A stretch of DNA of 64,000 nt from Marinimicrobium sp038419845 (GTDB lineage Bacteria > Pseudomonadota > Gammaproteobacteria > Pseudomonadales > Cellvibrionaceae): positions 146,647 to 210,646 of the forward strand of contig NZ_JBCAQT010000009.1 of the NCBI RefSeq assembly GCF_038419845.1, read 5' to 3'. Of the stretch, positions 1-8,142 are shown one piece after another. The translations under genes and the position numbers were made by a program. The notes under the pieces were generated by a model that did not search any database, was not told the origin of the DNA, and was given only the letters and a program-made list of their open reading frames with translations. Each line of letters starts with the position of its first letter. The stretch's first letter is position 1.

Positions 1-1
1 G

Positions 2-466
2 TCGCTTCCGGTGACTTATGATGTGGAGCGGGATGATATTGCCAGCGTCGGGCTCGAGTACAAACGAGTGCTGCTCAACACCGGCAGTGGCCCGGCCCTG
101 GCACTGATGGCCGGTGGGCAATACCAACGCGCGACGGAAGAGGTTGATGAGCTGTTTGTCACAATCCCGCTGAGCTTTCAGCCCATGGACATGCTGGCAC
201 TGCACGTCAATGGTGGGGTGCTGCACGACCGCCTGGCGGATGAGACCTACGCGACCTGGGGGCTGGCCGCCACTGTGAAGACCATCAGTGGCCCGGTACT
301 GATTGCGGAAATGGTCGATGATGACCGACGCGAGCCCCTGTATGGCCTCGGTGCCCGGTTTGATATCGGTAGCACGCGCTGGACCCTGGACCTGGGCGTT
401 TCCCGGGATACTCAAGTGGACGAGACCGCCTATACTTTAGGCTTGAACATTCCCCGTCTGTTCTGA
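2..466 (+). CDS. C-terminal part of a predicted outer-membrane beta-barrel protein (cut by window edge)
   Basis: The frame is open to the left edge, so only the last ~154 residues are present and the true start lies outside. The visible part alternates hydrophobic and polar residues with glycine-rich turns (for example YGLGARFDIGS and TLDLGVSRDT) and ends in a C-terminal phenylalanine (IPRLF). That pattern is typical of the last strands of outer-membrane barrels, where the terminal aromatic residue is the BAM recognition signal. No enzymatic motif is visible. Its closest neighbour is the cyclic-nucleotide protein 44 bp downstream on the same strand. The family cannot be named from this fragment; the barrel assignment is inferred from pattern alone. 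Confidence 0.55.
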   Translation, partial: SLPVTYDVERDDIASVGLEYKRVLLNTGSGPALALMAGGQYQRATEEVDELFVTIPLSFQPMDMLALHVNGGVLHDRLADETYATWGLAATVKTISGPVLIAEMVDDDRREPLYGLGARFDIGSTRWTLDLGVSRDTQVDETAYTLGLNIPRLF

Positions 467-510
467 TTCAGGCAGACATCGGTAATACTGTGATTGAGTT
501 TTGGTGATCT

Positions 511-1548
511 ATGAGTATCCAGCGGGACACCCTGAGGGCGTTCACTCCATTCGATACCCTGTCGGACGAGTATCTCGATAAAGTCCTGGAGAAGGCGCAA
601 CTGGACCCGGTCGCGCGCGGGACCCTGATCTTCAAACGCGGCAAGACACTGGAGACCCAGTACTACCTGGTCTCCGGTCAGGTCGACCTGATTGACGCCC
701 AGTTCGAGCGCCAGTCCCTGGAGGCGGGCTCTGACCTGGCCCGCTACCCGCTGGCGGATCACTCCCCGACCCAGGTATCCGCGGTCGCCAAGTCCGATGT
801 CGAACTGCTGTCTCTCGAGAGTGATTTCCTGGACCTGGTGATGGCCTGGAGCCAGAGCGGTGACCACCCGGAGGGAAGCGAGGGCCGCGAAGAGGACGAC
901 AACGGCCACGACTGGATGTCGTCGCTCCTGGAATCCCCGCTGTTTACCCGGGTGCCGCCCAGCCACATTCAACAGCTGTTTGTGCGCTTTGAGGAGGTGG
1001 ACCTTGAACAGGGTGACTGGGTACTGCGTGAGGGCGAGCCCGGGGATTATTTTTACGTGCTGGAGTCCGGGCAGGCGCAGGTGAGCGACAAGACCGGTCG
1101 CCCCCTGGCCCAGCTGGGAGCCGGCGACTATTTTGGCGAAGAGGCGCTGGTGGGGGATACCACCCGCAACGCCAATGTACAGATGCTGGCGCCGGGGCGT
1201 TTGATGAGGCTGGGGAAAGACGATTTTATTGCCCTGCTACAGGCGCCCGCGCTGCAGCTGATTCCGGCCGATCAGTGGTCCGGAAATAAAGCACAATTGG
1301 GTGAATACCAGTTACTGGACGTTCGACTGCCGGTGGAACGGCGCTTTGGCCGGGTGGAAGGCAGCCGGAACATTCCGCTTGGACAGCTGCGCCAGAAGCT
1401 GCCGGATTTAACCCGGGAGTCGACCTACGTAGTGGCCGATGACGCGGGCCGGCGCAGCTATGTGGCCGCGCAGTTGCTCATACAGGTCGGGCTGGATGTA
1501 TTCATTCTCGAAGAGGCGAGCCGACTGCACGGCCAGACAGCGGGCTGA
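511..1548 (+). CDS. Two cyclic-nucleotide-binding domains plus C-terminal rhodanese-like domain
   Basis: 345 residues. Residues ~10-110 form a degenerate cNMP-binding fold. Residues ~140-245 form a better one with a phosphate-binding-cassette-like segment, GEEALVGDTTRNANV (209-223), keeping the Gly-Glu and Arg of CAP-type pockets. Residues ~265-340 match a rhodanese fold (LLDVRLPVERRFGRVEGSRNIPL), but the active loop reads VVADDAGRRS, with Asp where the catalytic Cys should be, so it is probably a non-catalytic binding module. There is no DNA-binding domain, so this looks like a cytoplasmic cAMP/c-di-GMP sensor that acts through protein contacts (inference). Its stop overlaps the start of the downstream glycosyltransferase by one base, implying translational coupling. 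Confidence 0.85.
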   Translation: MSIQRDTLRAFTPFDTLSDEYLDKVLEKAQLDPVARGTLIFKRGKTLETQYYLVSGQVDLIDAQFERQSLEAGSDLARYPLADHSPTQVSAVAKSDVELLSLESDFLDLVMAWSQSGDHPEGSEGREEDDNGHDWMSSLLESPLFTRVPPSHIQQLFVRFEEVDLEQGDWVLREGEPGDYFYVLESGQAQVSDKTGRPLAQLGAGDYFGEEALVGDTTRNANVQMLAPGRLMRLGKDDFIALLQAPALQLIPADQWSGNKAQLGEYQLLDVRLPVERRFGRVEGSRNIPLGQLRQKLPDLTRESTYVVADDAGRRSYVAAQLLIQVGLDVFILEEASRLHGQTAG

Positions 1549-2678
1549 TGCGGGTCCTGCTGCTCTCGGGGTACGATGCGCCCAGCCACAGGCGTTGGCG
1601 AGAGAGTCTGGCGGCGCGTTTCCCCCATTGGCACTGGACCCAGCTGAGTCTGCCTCCGCGCCATTTTAAATGGCGCATGCGCGGCAGCGGTTTTCTCTGG
1701 GCCCATACCGAGCAGTCGCAGCTGGCCGAACCCTACGATCTGCTGATTGCCACTTCGATGGTGGACCTTTCCGTGCTGCGCGGCCTGATCCCGTCGCTCG
1801 CGGCGGTGCCCACCCTGGTGTACTTCCACGAGAACCAGCTGGCGTATCCCACCCGCAAACAGCAGCGAGCCAATGTGGAGCCGCAACTGGTGAACCTCTA
1901 CACGGCCCTGTGTGCGGATCGTATTGCCTTCAACTCCCGCTACAATCGCGACACCTTTCTGACCGGCGTCGAGCAGTTGCTGCGGCGCCTGCCGGACCCG
2001 ACGCCGCCCGGCGTGATGGACCAGCTGCAGACGCGCAGTGCCGTGTTGCCGGTGCCGATCGAGCCCCAGTGCTTTTGCGCCGATCAAACGGACAGCCGGC
2101 CGTTTACCCTGATCTGGAATCACCGCTGGGAATACGACAAAGGGCCCGAGCGGTTGCTGGCCGCACTGAGGCTGTTTTTTTCCGAGCGGGAGAGCGGCGC
2201 ACCGCCGATTCAAGTGCACATTGTGGGCCAACAGTTTCGCCAGCAGCCCGACGCCTTTGCCGAGATCCAGCAATTGCTTGAGCATCAGTGTGCCCTGGGG
2301 GAGTGGGGCTACGTGCAGAGCCCGGAGCGCTACCGCGAGCTGATGGCGCAGAGCCATGTGGCCCTGTCCACAGCACTGCACGATTTTCAGGGGCTGTCGG
2401 TGCTCGAAGCGGTGGCAGCGGGTTGCCGGCCCCTGGCACCCGAGCGGGAGGCCTACCCCGAGTGGTTTGCCGAGGAGTTTCTCTACCCCAGTGATCTGGT
2501 GCACCCGGAGCGCGAGGCCCGAGCACTGGCTGACCGACTGCACCAATGGGCCGGGCAACATGCCCGGGGGTGTCTGCCGGCGGCGCCTTCGGTCGAATTT
2601 CTGAGTGAGGCCCGCTTGCAGCCCGAATACCAGGCCTGGTTCGATGCCCTGATTGTGAACCGTCCGGGTGCACAATAG
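1548..2678 (+). CDS. DUF3524-family glycosyltransferase, probable tRNA-queuosine alpha-mannosyltransferase
   Basis: 376 residues. The N-terminus MRVLLLSGYDAPSHRRWRES and the later segments PPRHFKWRMRGS, YFHENQLAYP and FNSRYNRD are hallmarks of the DUF3524/GTDC1 family. The C-terminal half (VHIVGQQF, HDFQGLSVLEAVAAGCRPLAP) is the nucleotide-sugar-binding lobe of a GT-B glycosyltransferase. Animal GTDC1 has been identified as the enzyme that mannosylates queuosine in tRNA-Asp, and bacterial members of the family are assigned the same role by homology. The ATG overlaps the stop of the cNMP/rhodanese gene (TGATG). The protein has no signal peptide, consistent with a cytoplasmic tRNA substrate. 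trpS follows 53 bp downstream. Confidence 0.85.
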   Translation: MRVLLLSGYDAPSHRRWRESLAARFPHWHWTQLSLPPRHFKWRMRGSGFLWAHTEQSQLAEPYDLLIATSMVDLSVLRGLIPSLAAVPTLVYFHENQLAYPTRKQQRANVEPQLVNLYTALCADRIAFNSRYNRDTFLTGVEQLLRRLPDPTPPGVMDQLQTRSAVLPVPIEPQCFCADQTDSRPFTLIWNHRWEYDKGPERLLAALRLFFSERESGAPPIQVHIVGQQFRQQPDAFAEIQQLLEHQCALGEWGYVQSPERYRELMAQSHVALSTALHDFQGLSVLEAVAAGCRPLAPEREAYPEWFAEEFLYPSDLVHPEREARALADRLHQWAGQHARGCLPAAPSVEFLSEARLQPEYQAWFDALIVNRPGAQ

Positions 2679-2731
2679 CCGCCGCTGCCTGTATCATTAC
2701 GACCTTTTAATCAGTCCACACGGGAAGCAAC

Positions 2732-3739
2732 ATGAGCCAGCAACGGGTTTTGACCGGTATCACGACCACGGGTACACCGCACTTGGGCAACTATGTCGGC
2801 GCGATTCGCCCGGCCATTGCCGCCAGTGAGCGGGAGGACGCCCAGTCGTTTTACTTTCTGGCGGACTTCCATGCGCTGATCAAAAGTCAGGATGCGGAGC
2901 TGGTGCATCAGTCCACCCGCGAGATTGCCGCCACCTGGCTCGCGCTCGGGCTCAATACCGACAAGGCGATTTTCTATCGCCAGTCCGATGTGCCGGAAAT
3001 TCCCGAGCTGTGCTGGCTGCTGACCTGCATGGCGGCCAAGGGCCTGATGAATCGTGCCCACGCCTATAAAGCCGCTGTGGCCGCCAACCTGGAGGCGGGT
3101 GAGGACCCGGACTACGGCATCACCATGGGCCTGTACAGCTACCCGGTGCTGATGGCGGCGGATATTCTCATGTTCAATGCCAACGAAGTGCCCGTGGGCA
3201 AGGATCAGATTCAGCACGTGGAAATGGCGAGGGACATTGCCGCGCGTTTCAACCATCACTACGGCGATCATTTTGTCCTGCCTGAAGCCCGGGTGGACGA
3301 TCATGTGTCCGTGCTTCAGGGGTTGGACGGGCGCAAAATGAGCAAAAGCTACAACAACACCATTCCGTTGTTTTTGCCCGAGAAAAAACTGAAAAAGCAC
3401 ATCAACAAGATCAAGACCAACCTGCTGGAGCCCGGCGACCCCAAAGACCCGGATGATTCCACCGTGTTTCAGATCTGGCGGGCCTTTGCCACCCCCGAGC
3501 AGACCCGGCAGATGCGCGAGCAATTTGCCCAGGGCATCGCCTGGGGTGAGGCGAAGAAACAACTGTTTGAGCTGGTGAATGGCCAGCTGGGTGAGGCGCG
3601 CGAGCGCTACGAGGCACTGCTGAACAACCCCGAGCATGTAGAGGAAGTGTTGCAGCAGGGCGCGGCCAAAGCGCGCGCCTACAGCCAGCCGCTGCTGGAA
3701 AAACTCCGCCACGCCGTCGGCATCCGCCCGCTCGGCTAG
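2732..3739 (+). CDS. trpS: Tryptophan--tRNA ligase
   Basis: 335 residues, the usual length for a class Ic TrpRS. It charges tRNA-Trp with tryptophan in the cytoplasm. The HIGH-equivalent is TGTPHLGNY (13-21) and the KMSKS loop reads GRKMSKSYNN near residue 205. The central AHAYKAAVAA and VGKDQIQHVEMARDIA segments are typical of the longer gammaproteobacterial form. A GGAAG Shine-Dalgarno sits ~7 nt before the ATG. The gene is convergent with bioA, and the gap between them is filled by palindromic repeats. Confidence 0.97.
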   Translation: MSQQRVLTGITTTGTPHLGNYVGAIRPAIAASEREDAQSFYFLADFHALIKSQDAELVHQSTREIAATWLALGLNTDKAIFYRQSDVPEIPELCWLLTCMAAKGLMNRAHAYKAAVAANLEAGEDPDYGITMGLYSYPVLMAADILMFNANEVPVGKDQIQHVEMARDIAARFNHHYGDHFVLPEARVDDHVSVLQGLDGRKMSKSYNNTIPLFLPEKKLKKHINKIKTNLLEPGDPKDPDDSTVFQIWRAFATPEQTRQMREQFAQGIAWGEAKKQLFELVNGQLGEARERYEALLNNPEHVEEVLQQGAAKARAYSQPLLEKLRHAVGIRPLG

Positions 3740-3767
3740 GGTAGTGGTGCCCGCCGTTAACCTGCGC

Positions 3768-3880
3768 GGTGGGCGGAGCCCACCCTACGGGGGCGGGGGT
3801 TAGCCCAGGAAGAAGGTGGGCACCACCATCCGTAGGGTGGGCTCCGCCCACCGTCTTCCGTAATGCGGGCTCCGCCCACC
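3768..3880. repeat. Palindromic repeat cluster, family 2 (GTAGGGTGGGCT...), three units
   Basis: Between the convergent trpS and bioA genes lie three copies of a short palindromic unit. One is at 3768-3788 (GGTGGGCGGAGC...CCCTAC), one is inverted at 3832-3852 (GTAGGGTGGGCT...CCCACC), and a partial copy is at 3865-3880. Each unit folds as GGTGGGCGGAGCCCACC. The same unit recurs at 59688 and twice near 63.9 kb. The spacing and alternating orientation are REP-like, but the sequence differs from the GGCGGATGCGC family elsewhere in the window. Confidence 0.85.
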
Positions 3881-3900
3881 TTTCGCCCACCTTATTGAAA

Positions 3901-5196
3901 TTATAACCCGGCTACCACCCGATAAATCCCACCGGTCAACTGCTGCAACTCCTCCGGCGAAATCACAAACGGCGGCATGATGTACACCAGCTTGCCAAAG
4001 GGGCGAACCCAGATGCCCTGCTCGACAAACTGCGGCTGTACCTTTTCCATATCCACCGGCTCGTGCAGCTCCACCACGCCGATGGCCCCCATTACACGCA
4101 CATCCGCCACGGCGGGCAGCTCGCGGCAGGCGCCCAGCTGTTCCTGCAGCTGTTGTTCAATTCCGCTCACCTGGGCCTGCCAGTCCCGACTCAGCAGCAG
4201 CTCAATGCTGGCATTGGCCACCGAGCAGGCGAGGGGGTTGCCCATGAACGTCGGGCCGTGCATGAACACACCGGCTTCGCCCTGACAGATGCCCTCGCTC
4301 ACCTTGTCGTTGCACAGAGTGGCCGCCAGGGTCATGTAGCCGCCGGTCAGGCCTTTGCCCAGGCAGAGGATGTCGGGGCTGATGCCGGCGTGCTCGCAGG
4401 CAAAGAGCTTGCCGGTGCGGCCAAAGCCGGTGGCAATTTCATCGGCGATCAGCAGTACCGAATGCTGATCACACAGTTCGCGCACCCGCTGCAGGTAGCG
4501 CGGGGAGTAAAAGCGCATGCCCCCGGCGCCCTGGACGATGGGCTCGAGAATCACGGCCGCCAGCTCGCCCTTGTGGCTTTCCAGCATTTGGGCGAACTCT
4601 TCGATATAGCGCTCGTCCCACTCGGCATCAAACCCGCACTCGGGCTGTGGCGCGAACAGCTGCTGTGCCAGGGTGTGGCTGAATAACTGGTGCATGCCGT
4701 TGACCGGGTCGCACACCGACATGGCGCCAAAGGTATCGCCGTGGTAGCCCCGGCGCAGGGCCAGAAACCGGTGCTTCTCCGGTTGCCCCTGAGACTGCCA
4801 GTACTGCATGGCCATTTTCAGGGCCACTTCCACCGACACCGAGCCGGAGTCGGCCAGAAACACCTTGTTCAGCCCCTCGGGCGTCAGGTCCACCAGTGTC
4901 TTTGCCAGGCGCACCCCGGGCTCGTGCGTCAGCCCCCCGAACATCACGTGGGCCATACTTTCCAGCTGCGTCTTGATGGCGTCGTTCAGTACCGGGTGGT
5001 TATAGCCGTGCAGCTGACACCACCAGGAGGCCATGCCGTCAATCAGGGTCCGGCCATCGGAGAGGTGCAGTTTGACGCCCTCGGCCCGCTCGACCGGAAA
5101 GACGGGGGTGGGGTTGAGAAACGAGGAGTAGGGGTGCCAGACATGCTGGCGGTCGATGTCCAGAATCTCCTGAGGGGATAGCGGTGGAGTGGGCAT
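3901..5196 (-). CDS. bioA: Adenosylmethionine--8-amino-7-oxononanoate aminotransferase (biotin synthesis)
   Basis: 431 residues from ATG at 5196, preceded by a GAAAGG Shine-Dalgarno; an upstream in-frame TTG at 5214 is less likely. BioA transfers the amino group of SAM to KAPA to give DAPA. Visible family features are WHPYSSF near the N-terminus, the DGMASWWCQLHGYNHP segment, RRGYHGDTFGAMSVCDP, LIADEIATGFGRTGKLFACEH and the PLP lysine in CLGKGLTGGYMT, with HGPTFMGNPLAC following. The gene stands alone here without other bio genes and is convergent with trpS. Confidence 0.96.
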   Translation of the reverse strand: MPTPPLSPQEILDIDRQHVWHPYSSFLNPTPVFPVERAEGVKLHLSDGRTLIDGMASWWCQLHGYNHPVLNDAIKTQLESMAHVMFGGLTHEPGVRLAKTLVDLTPEGLNKVFLADSGSVSVEVALKMAMQYWQSQGQPEKHRFLALRRGYHGDTFGAMSVCDPVNGMHQLFSHTLAQQLFAPQPECGFDAEWDERYIEEFAQMLESHKGELAAVILEPIVQGAGGMRFYSPRYLQRVRELCDQHSVLLIADEIATGFGRTGKLFACEHAGISPDILCLGKGLTGGYMTLAATLCNDKVSEGICQGEAGVFMHGPTFMGNPLACSVANASIELLLSRDWQAQVSGIEQQLQEQLGACRELPAVADVRVMGAIGVVELHEPVDMEKVQPQFVEQGIWVRPFGKLVYIMPPFVISPEELQQLTGGIYRVVAGL

Positions 5197-5388
5197 AGCT
5201 TGGGCCTTTCGCAATCGGGTTCAGTGATAGATCGATATCGGTCGGGAATGCGTTAAAGACGCTCACGCTAGCAGAAAAGCCGTTAAAAATCAGCTGGTTC
5301 GGAGTTTGTTTGGGAGAGGGAAGGGTGAGGCGTAAACGAGCGGGCGCTGGAGATCCCTTCCAGCGATTAACCGCTTTACCGGACTGTC

Positions 5389-6438
5389 TTACCGGTTCAA
5401 ATACTCCATCAACCACTGCATGGCCGGACGCTGCTGGCCGTCGCTGGTCATCAGGCCGGAGCCATCGATCCAGGTGGAGCCCACGATATAACCCCACAAG
5501 GTGATGCCAACCACGTCGGGATGATTGTAGAAAATCGGAAAATGCATCTGCATATACTCGAGTTGCTGCTGATCATCGGATTCTCCAATGTCGTATTCGG
5601 AAACGTACATCGGCAGACCCAGCTGGGCAATCTGATCGAGCTTGTCTTCGATTTCCTGGGCGGTCCAGACTCTGGGAGCGTAGAGTCCGTGCGCCTGGAG
5701 CCCCAGGGCATCCACGTAGCCGGATTCAACGATGGGCTCTATCATCTCAATGATCGCATCTGTATCCCAGGTCATGAAGTTATAGTCGTTGTAGATGAGA
5801 ATCGCATCAGGGCAGTGCTCGCGAGCCAACCTGAAGGATTCGAGAATCCAGTCGTCGCCATAGGCACTTTCCGCGTAGGTCGCCGGGGCATGAGAGGGCA
5901 GTGCCTCGTTCACCACGTCAATCATCTCGGTATCCGGGTAGCGGTCACAATAGTCGACGATCCACTCCTCGATTTCCTCCCGCTGTTCCTCAGGACTCAG
6001 GCTTGCGATCCAGTTCGGCTGTTGACTGCCCCATACCAGAACGTGGGCCTTGACCGGAATGTCGTTGGCGCGAGCAAAATCATAGATGTCATCCAGCGGT
6101 CCCCAGTCGTACTGGTCCCGGGTGCCTTCCACGGAGCCCCACTTGCCTTCGTTTTCGGGCGTGATCTGATCCCAGTACTGCATGAAGTCGTCGCGAACCT
6201 GACCTCGTGTGGTGATATTGCCCACGAAAGTGACAGAGGTGTCGTTGCTGCTTGAGCTCTCGCTGGAACTGCTCGATTCTTCAGAGCTTGAGCTGGAGCT
6301 GCTCGACTCTTCAGAACTGGAGCTGGAGGAGTTGCCACCCCCGGAGGAGCCGCCACAGGCAGTCAATGTAGCCGCCAACAGGGCTGACAGCGCAATGGTC
6401 GAGAGACACGACGTCACTCGAAATTGGGTAGGAAACAT
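5389..6438 (-). CDS. GH10 endo-1,4-beta-xylanase, lipoprotein with poly-serine linker (xylanase 1)
   Basis: 349 residues. It has a lipoprotein signal with lipobox LTAC (Cys28), then a Ser/Glu linker (~31-68) typical of Cellvibrio/Saccharophagus secreted hydrolases, then a compact GH10 barrel (~69-349). Catalytic residues are E178 in IDVVNEAL (acid/base) and E281 in YVSEYDIG (nucleophile); ITPENEGKW and VKAHVLVWGSQQPNW are conserved substrate-site segments. It should cut xylan backbones while anchored to the outer membrane. AGAGG precedes the ATG by 7 nt. It lies downstream of a second GH10 gene in the same direction but has its own upstream region with a shared motif. The linker and N-terminus are near-duplicates of that neighbour, while the catalytic domains have diverged. 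Confidence 0.95.
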   Translation of the reverse strand: MFPTQFRVTSCLSTIALSALLAATLTACGGSSGGGNSSSSSSEESSSSSSSSEESSSSSESSSSNDTSVTFVGNITTRGQVRDDFMQYWDQITPENEGKWGSVEGTRDQYDWGPLDDIYDFARANDIPVKAHVLVWGSQQPNWIASLSPEEQREEIEEWIVDYCDRYPDTEMIDVVNEALPSHAPATYAESAYGDDWILESFRLAREHCPDAILIYNDYNFMTWDTDAIIEMIEPIVESGYVDALGLQAHGLYAPRVWTAQEIEDKLDQIAQLGLPMYVSEYDIGESDDQQQLEYMQMHFPIFYNHPDVVGITLWGYIVGSTWIDGSGLMTSDGQQRPAMQWLMEYLNR

Positions 6439-6516
6439 GGTGTAGCCTCTTTGATTATTAGATTGTTGCTGACAACTCCCGGTGTTTTGTAAGGGAGTGC
6501 ATCGAGGTTATCTAAT

Positions 6517-6545
6517 ATAGTCATAATAACCAGAAGCTTAGCTTA
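6517..6545 (-). promoter_or_regulatory. Conserved upstream motif of xylanase 1 (candidate operator/promoter)
   Basis: The segment ATAGTCATAATAACCAGAAG (plus strand), continuing CTTAGCTTA, lies ~80-105 bp before the xylanase 1 start. A nearly identical segment (8012-8039) lies at similar distance before xylanase 2. The shared core is ATAGTC-W-TAATAACCA-K-AAGCT. Flanking DNA is much less alike, so the block looks selected, probably as a shared promoter/operator for xylan induction. The regulator is unknown. Confidence 0.55.
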
Positions 6546-6604
6546 GTGGAGTTCGGCTCTAGCCGCAAGGCCTGTTTCGGAACAAAAAGGGGAGCTTTCG
6601 ATCG

Positions 6605-6640
6605 ATAAAAAAAAGAGCGGCTGAGCCGCTCTCTTTTTTG
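6605..6640 (-). terminator. Rho-independent terminator after xylanase 2
   Basis: A perfect 9-bp stem, AGAGCGGCT/AGCCGCTCT (6614-6632), has a run of A residues on its left, giving a U-tract on the minus strand. It lies 12 bp beyond the xylanase 2 stop, separating that transcript from xylanase 1. T residues on the other side could allow bidirectional action. Confidence 0.85.
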
Positions 6641-6652
6641 CCTTGGCAATAC

Positions 6653-7954
6653 TCAGATGTCCGAGTTGCAGGCGTTACCCTGGAAGGCATCGGCCACGCC
6701 CTGAAGTGCGGGCTTGGCGGACAGGTCGGCGTTGAACAACAGTGGCCAGACATCGTCGTAGTCCGCACCGGTGGCGTTGCGGAACTGATTCATCAGCCAG
6801 CTTTCATCGTCAGTCAAGCCCCAGACCGTAAAGCCACCGCGCAGCTCAGCGGGGACAGTTTCCAGGTAGACCCGGGCAATGTCGCAGAACCGCTGTTTCT
6901 GCTCGCCGGCGAGTGCCGCATCGTATTCGAGTTCATCCGGTGCATTACCGCCGTAGGGATTGACCACGGCCACATCCAGCTCGGTGACTTTGACCTTCAG
7001 GCCCCGGTCGACCACTTCCTGAAAGGCATTTTCAAAGTCATTCAGACTTGGGTAGGTCATGTAGACGTGCATCTGAAAACCGACACCGTCGATCAGGTCA
7101 CCCTCGGCCAGTCCGTCGGCGATTTCCAGGGTTTTTGCCAGGCGCACGTCGTTGGCGGTGTTGTCGTAATCGTTGTAATACAGGTCGATCTCGGCACCGG
7201 TGTCCCGGGCGGCCTGAAACGCGACTCTGATGTACTCGGGGATATCGCCCTCGGACGCTGGAGGCAGCTCGTTGTAGAACAGGGACTGACGGAAGCCATT
7301 TTCGCCTCCCTGGTCTACTGCTTCGTTGACCACATCCCAGCTGGCAACGGTGCCCGGGAACTCGGATTCAAAGTGGTTGACGATGCCTTTGACATGATCG
7401 GACAACATGGCAGCGAAGTCGCCTTCATAGTTTTCCATGAAACCCGGCACCTGGTAGCCGGAATGCCAGACCAGGGCGTGGCCATGCACGGTCATGCCGT
7501 TGGTGTCGGCAAAGCCCACCAGTTCATCGGCATCGCCGAAGGTGAAGGTGTCTTCCTGGGGGTGCAGGTAGCTCATTTTCATGATGTTGCCGGCGGTCAG
7601 CTCACTGAAGTGCTCAGTGATCACATTCTGCCGCTGGGTGGCATCGCTGTGATTGAAAATGCTGTAGCTCTCGCCGGCGGCGGAGACCGCGACGCCGACG
7701 GGAAAGTCGGCCAGCGCATAGAGCTGGAAGTCGGGATCGATGGAGAAGGCGCCATCGGTATTGTCTTCAGAGCTGCTTGAGGAGCTCGACTCTTCGGAGC
7801 TGGAACTCTCGCTGCTGGAGCTCTCACTGGAGGAGCTTGATTGTTCAGAGCCGCCCCCGGAGGAGCCGCCGCAGGCGGTCAGAGTGGTCGCCAGCAGGGC
7901 GGAGACGATCAGGGGAGAGAGTTTTGCGGTCTCCCGGTTCTTGATCTGGAGCAT
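6653..7954 (-). CDS. GH10 endo-1,4-beta-xylanase, lipoprotein with poly-serine linker (xylanase 2)
   Basis: 433 residues. The lipobox is again LTAC (Cys28), followed by CGGSSGGG and a Ser/Glu linker to about residue 65. The GH10 domain (~75-425) has VHGHALVWHSGYQVP, acid/base E211 in SWDVVNEAV and nucleophile E325 in KVTELDVAV; VWGLTDDESW is the conserved C-terminal strand. The enzyme is predicted to be a surface-anchored endo-xylanase. The ATG has an AGAGG Shine-Dalgarno 8 nt upstream. It is longer than xylanase 1, mainly through loops after the acid/base. The pair probably arose by duplication or by sharing of the lipoprotein-linker cassette. Confidence 0.96.
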   Translation of the reverse strand: MLQIKNRETAKLSPLIVSALLATTLTACGGSSGGGSEQSSSSSESSSSESSSSEESSSSSSSEDNTDGAFSIDPDFQLYALADFPVGVAVSAAGESYSIFNHSDATQRQNVITEHFSELTAGNIMKMSYLHPQEDTFTFGDADELVGFADTNGMTVHGHALVWHSGYQVPGFMENYEGDFAAMLSDHVKGIVNHFESEFPGTVASWDVVNEAVDQGGENGFRQSLFYNELPPASEGDIPEYIRVAFQAARDTGAEIDLYYNDYDNTANDVRLAKTLEIADGLAEGDLIDGVGFQMHVYMTYPSLNDFENAFQEVVDRGLKVKVTELDVAVVNPYGGNAPDELEYDAALAGEQKQRFCDIARVYLETVPAELRGGFTVWGLTDDESWLMNQFRNATGADYDDVWPLLFNADLSAKPALQGVADAFQGNACNSDI

Positions 7955-8011
7955 GATGAAACCTCTTCGGATAGTGGTCGCTGCCGGATCAGGCAGCCTG
8001 AGTTATTTTTA

Positions 8012-8039
8012 ATAGTCTTAATAACCATAAGCTATGCTA
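8012..8039 (-). promoter_or_regulatory. Conserved upstream motif of xylanase 2 (candidate operator/promoter)
   Basis: ATAGTCTTAATAACCATAAG (plus strand), continuing CTATGCTA, lies ~58-85 bp before the start codon and matches the xylanase 1 motif in all but a few positions. Just upstream, a 12-bp inverted repeat (8059-8070 with 8088-8099, GCAAGGGCTCCC) could form a hairpin. It has no U-tract, so its role is unclear. Confidence 0.55.
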
Positions 8040-8142
8040 ATCCACTTTCCTGTCGGTCGCAAGGGCTCCCTTTTTGATGGGGGGAGGGGGAGCCCTTGCA
8101 ATCATCGGAAGTCTTTGCGACAACCGGGGTAGGTTCGCTCGA

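Noticed and set aside
8059..8099. Intrinsic terminator of the aldo/keto reductase gene
   Set aside because: The stem is strong but no U-run follows on the minus strand, so it is left as a hairpin of unknown role.
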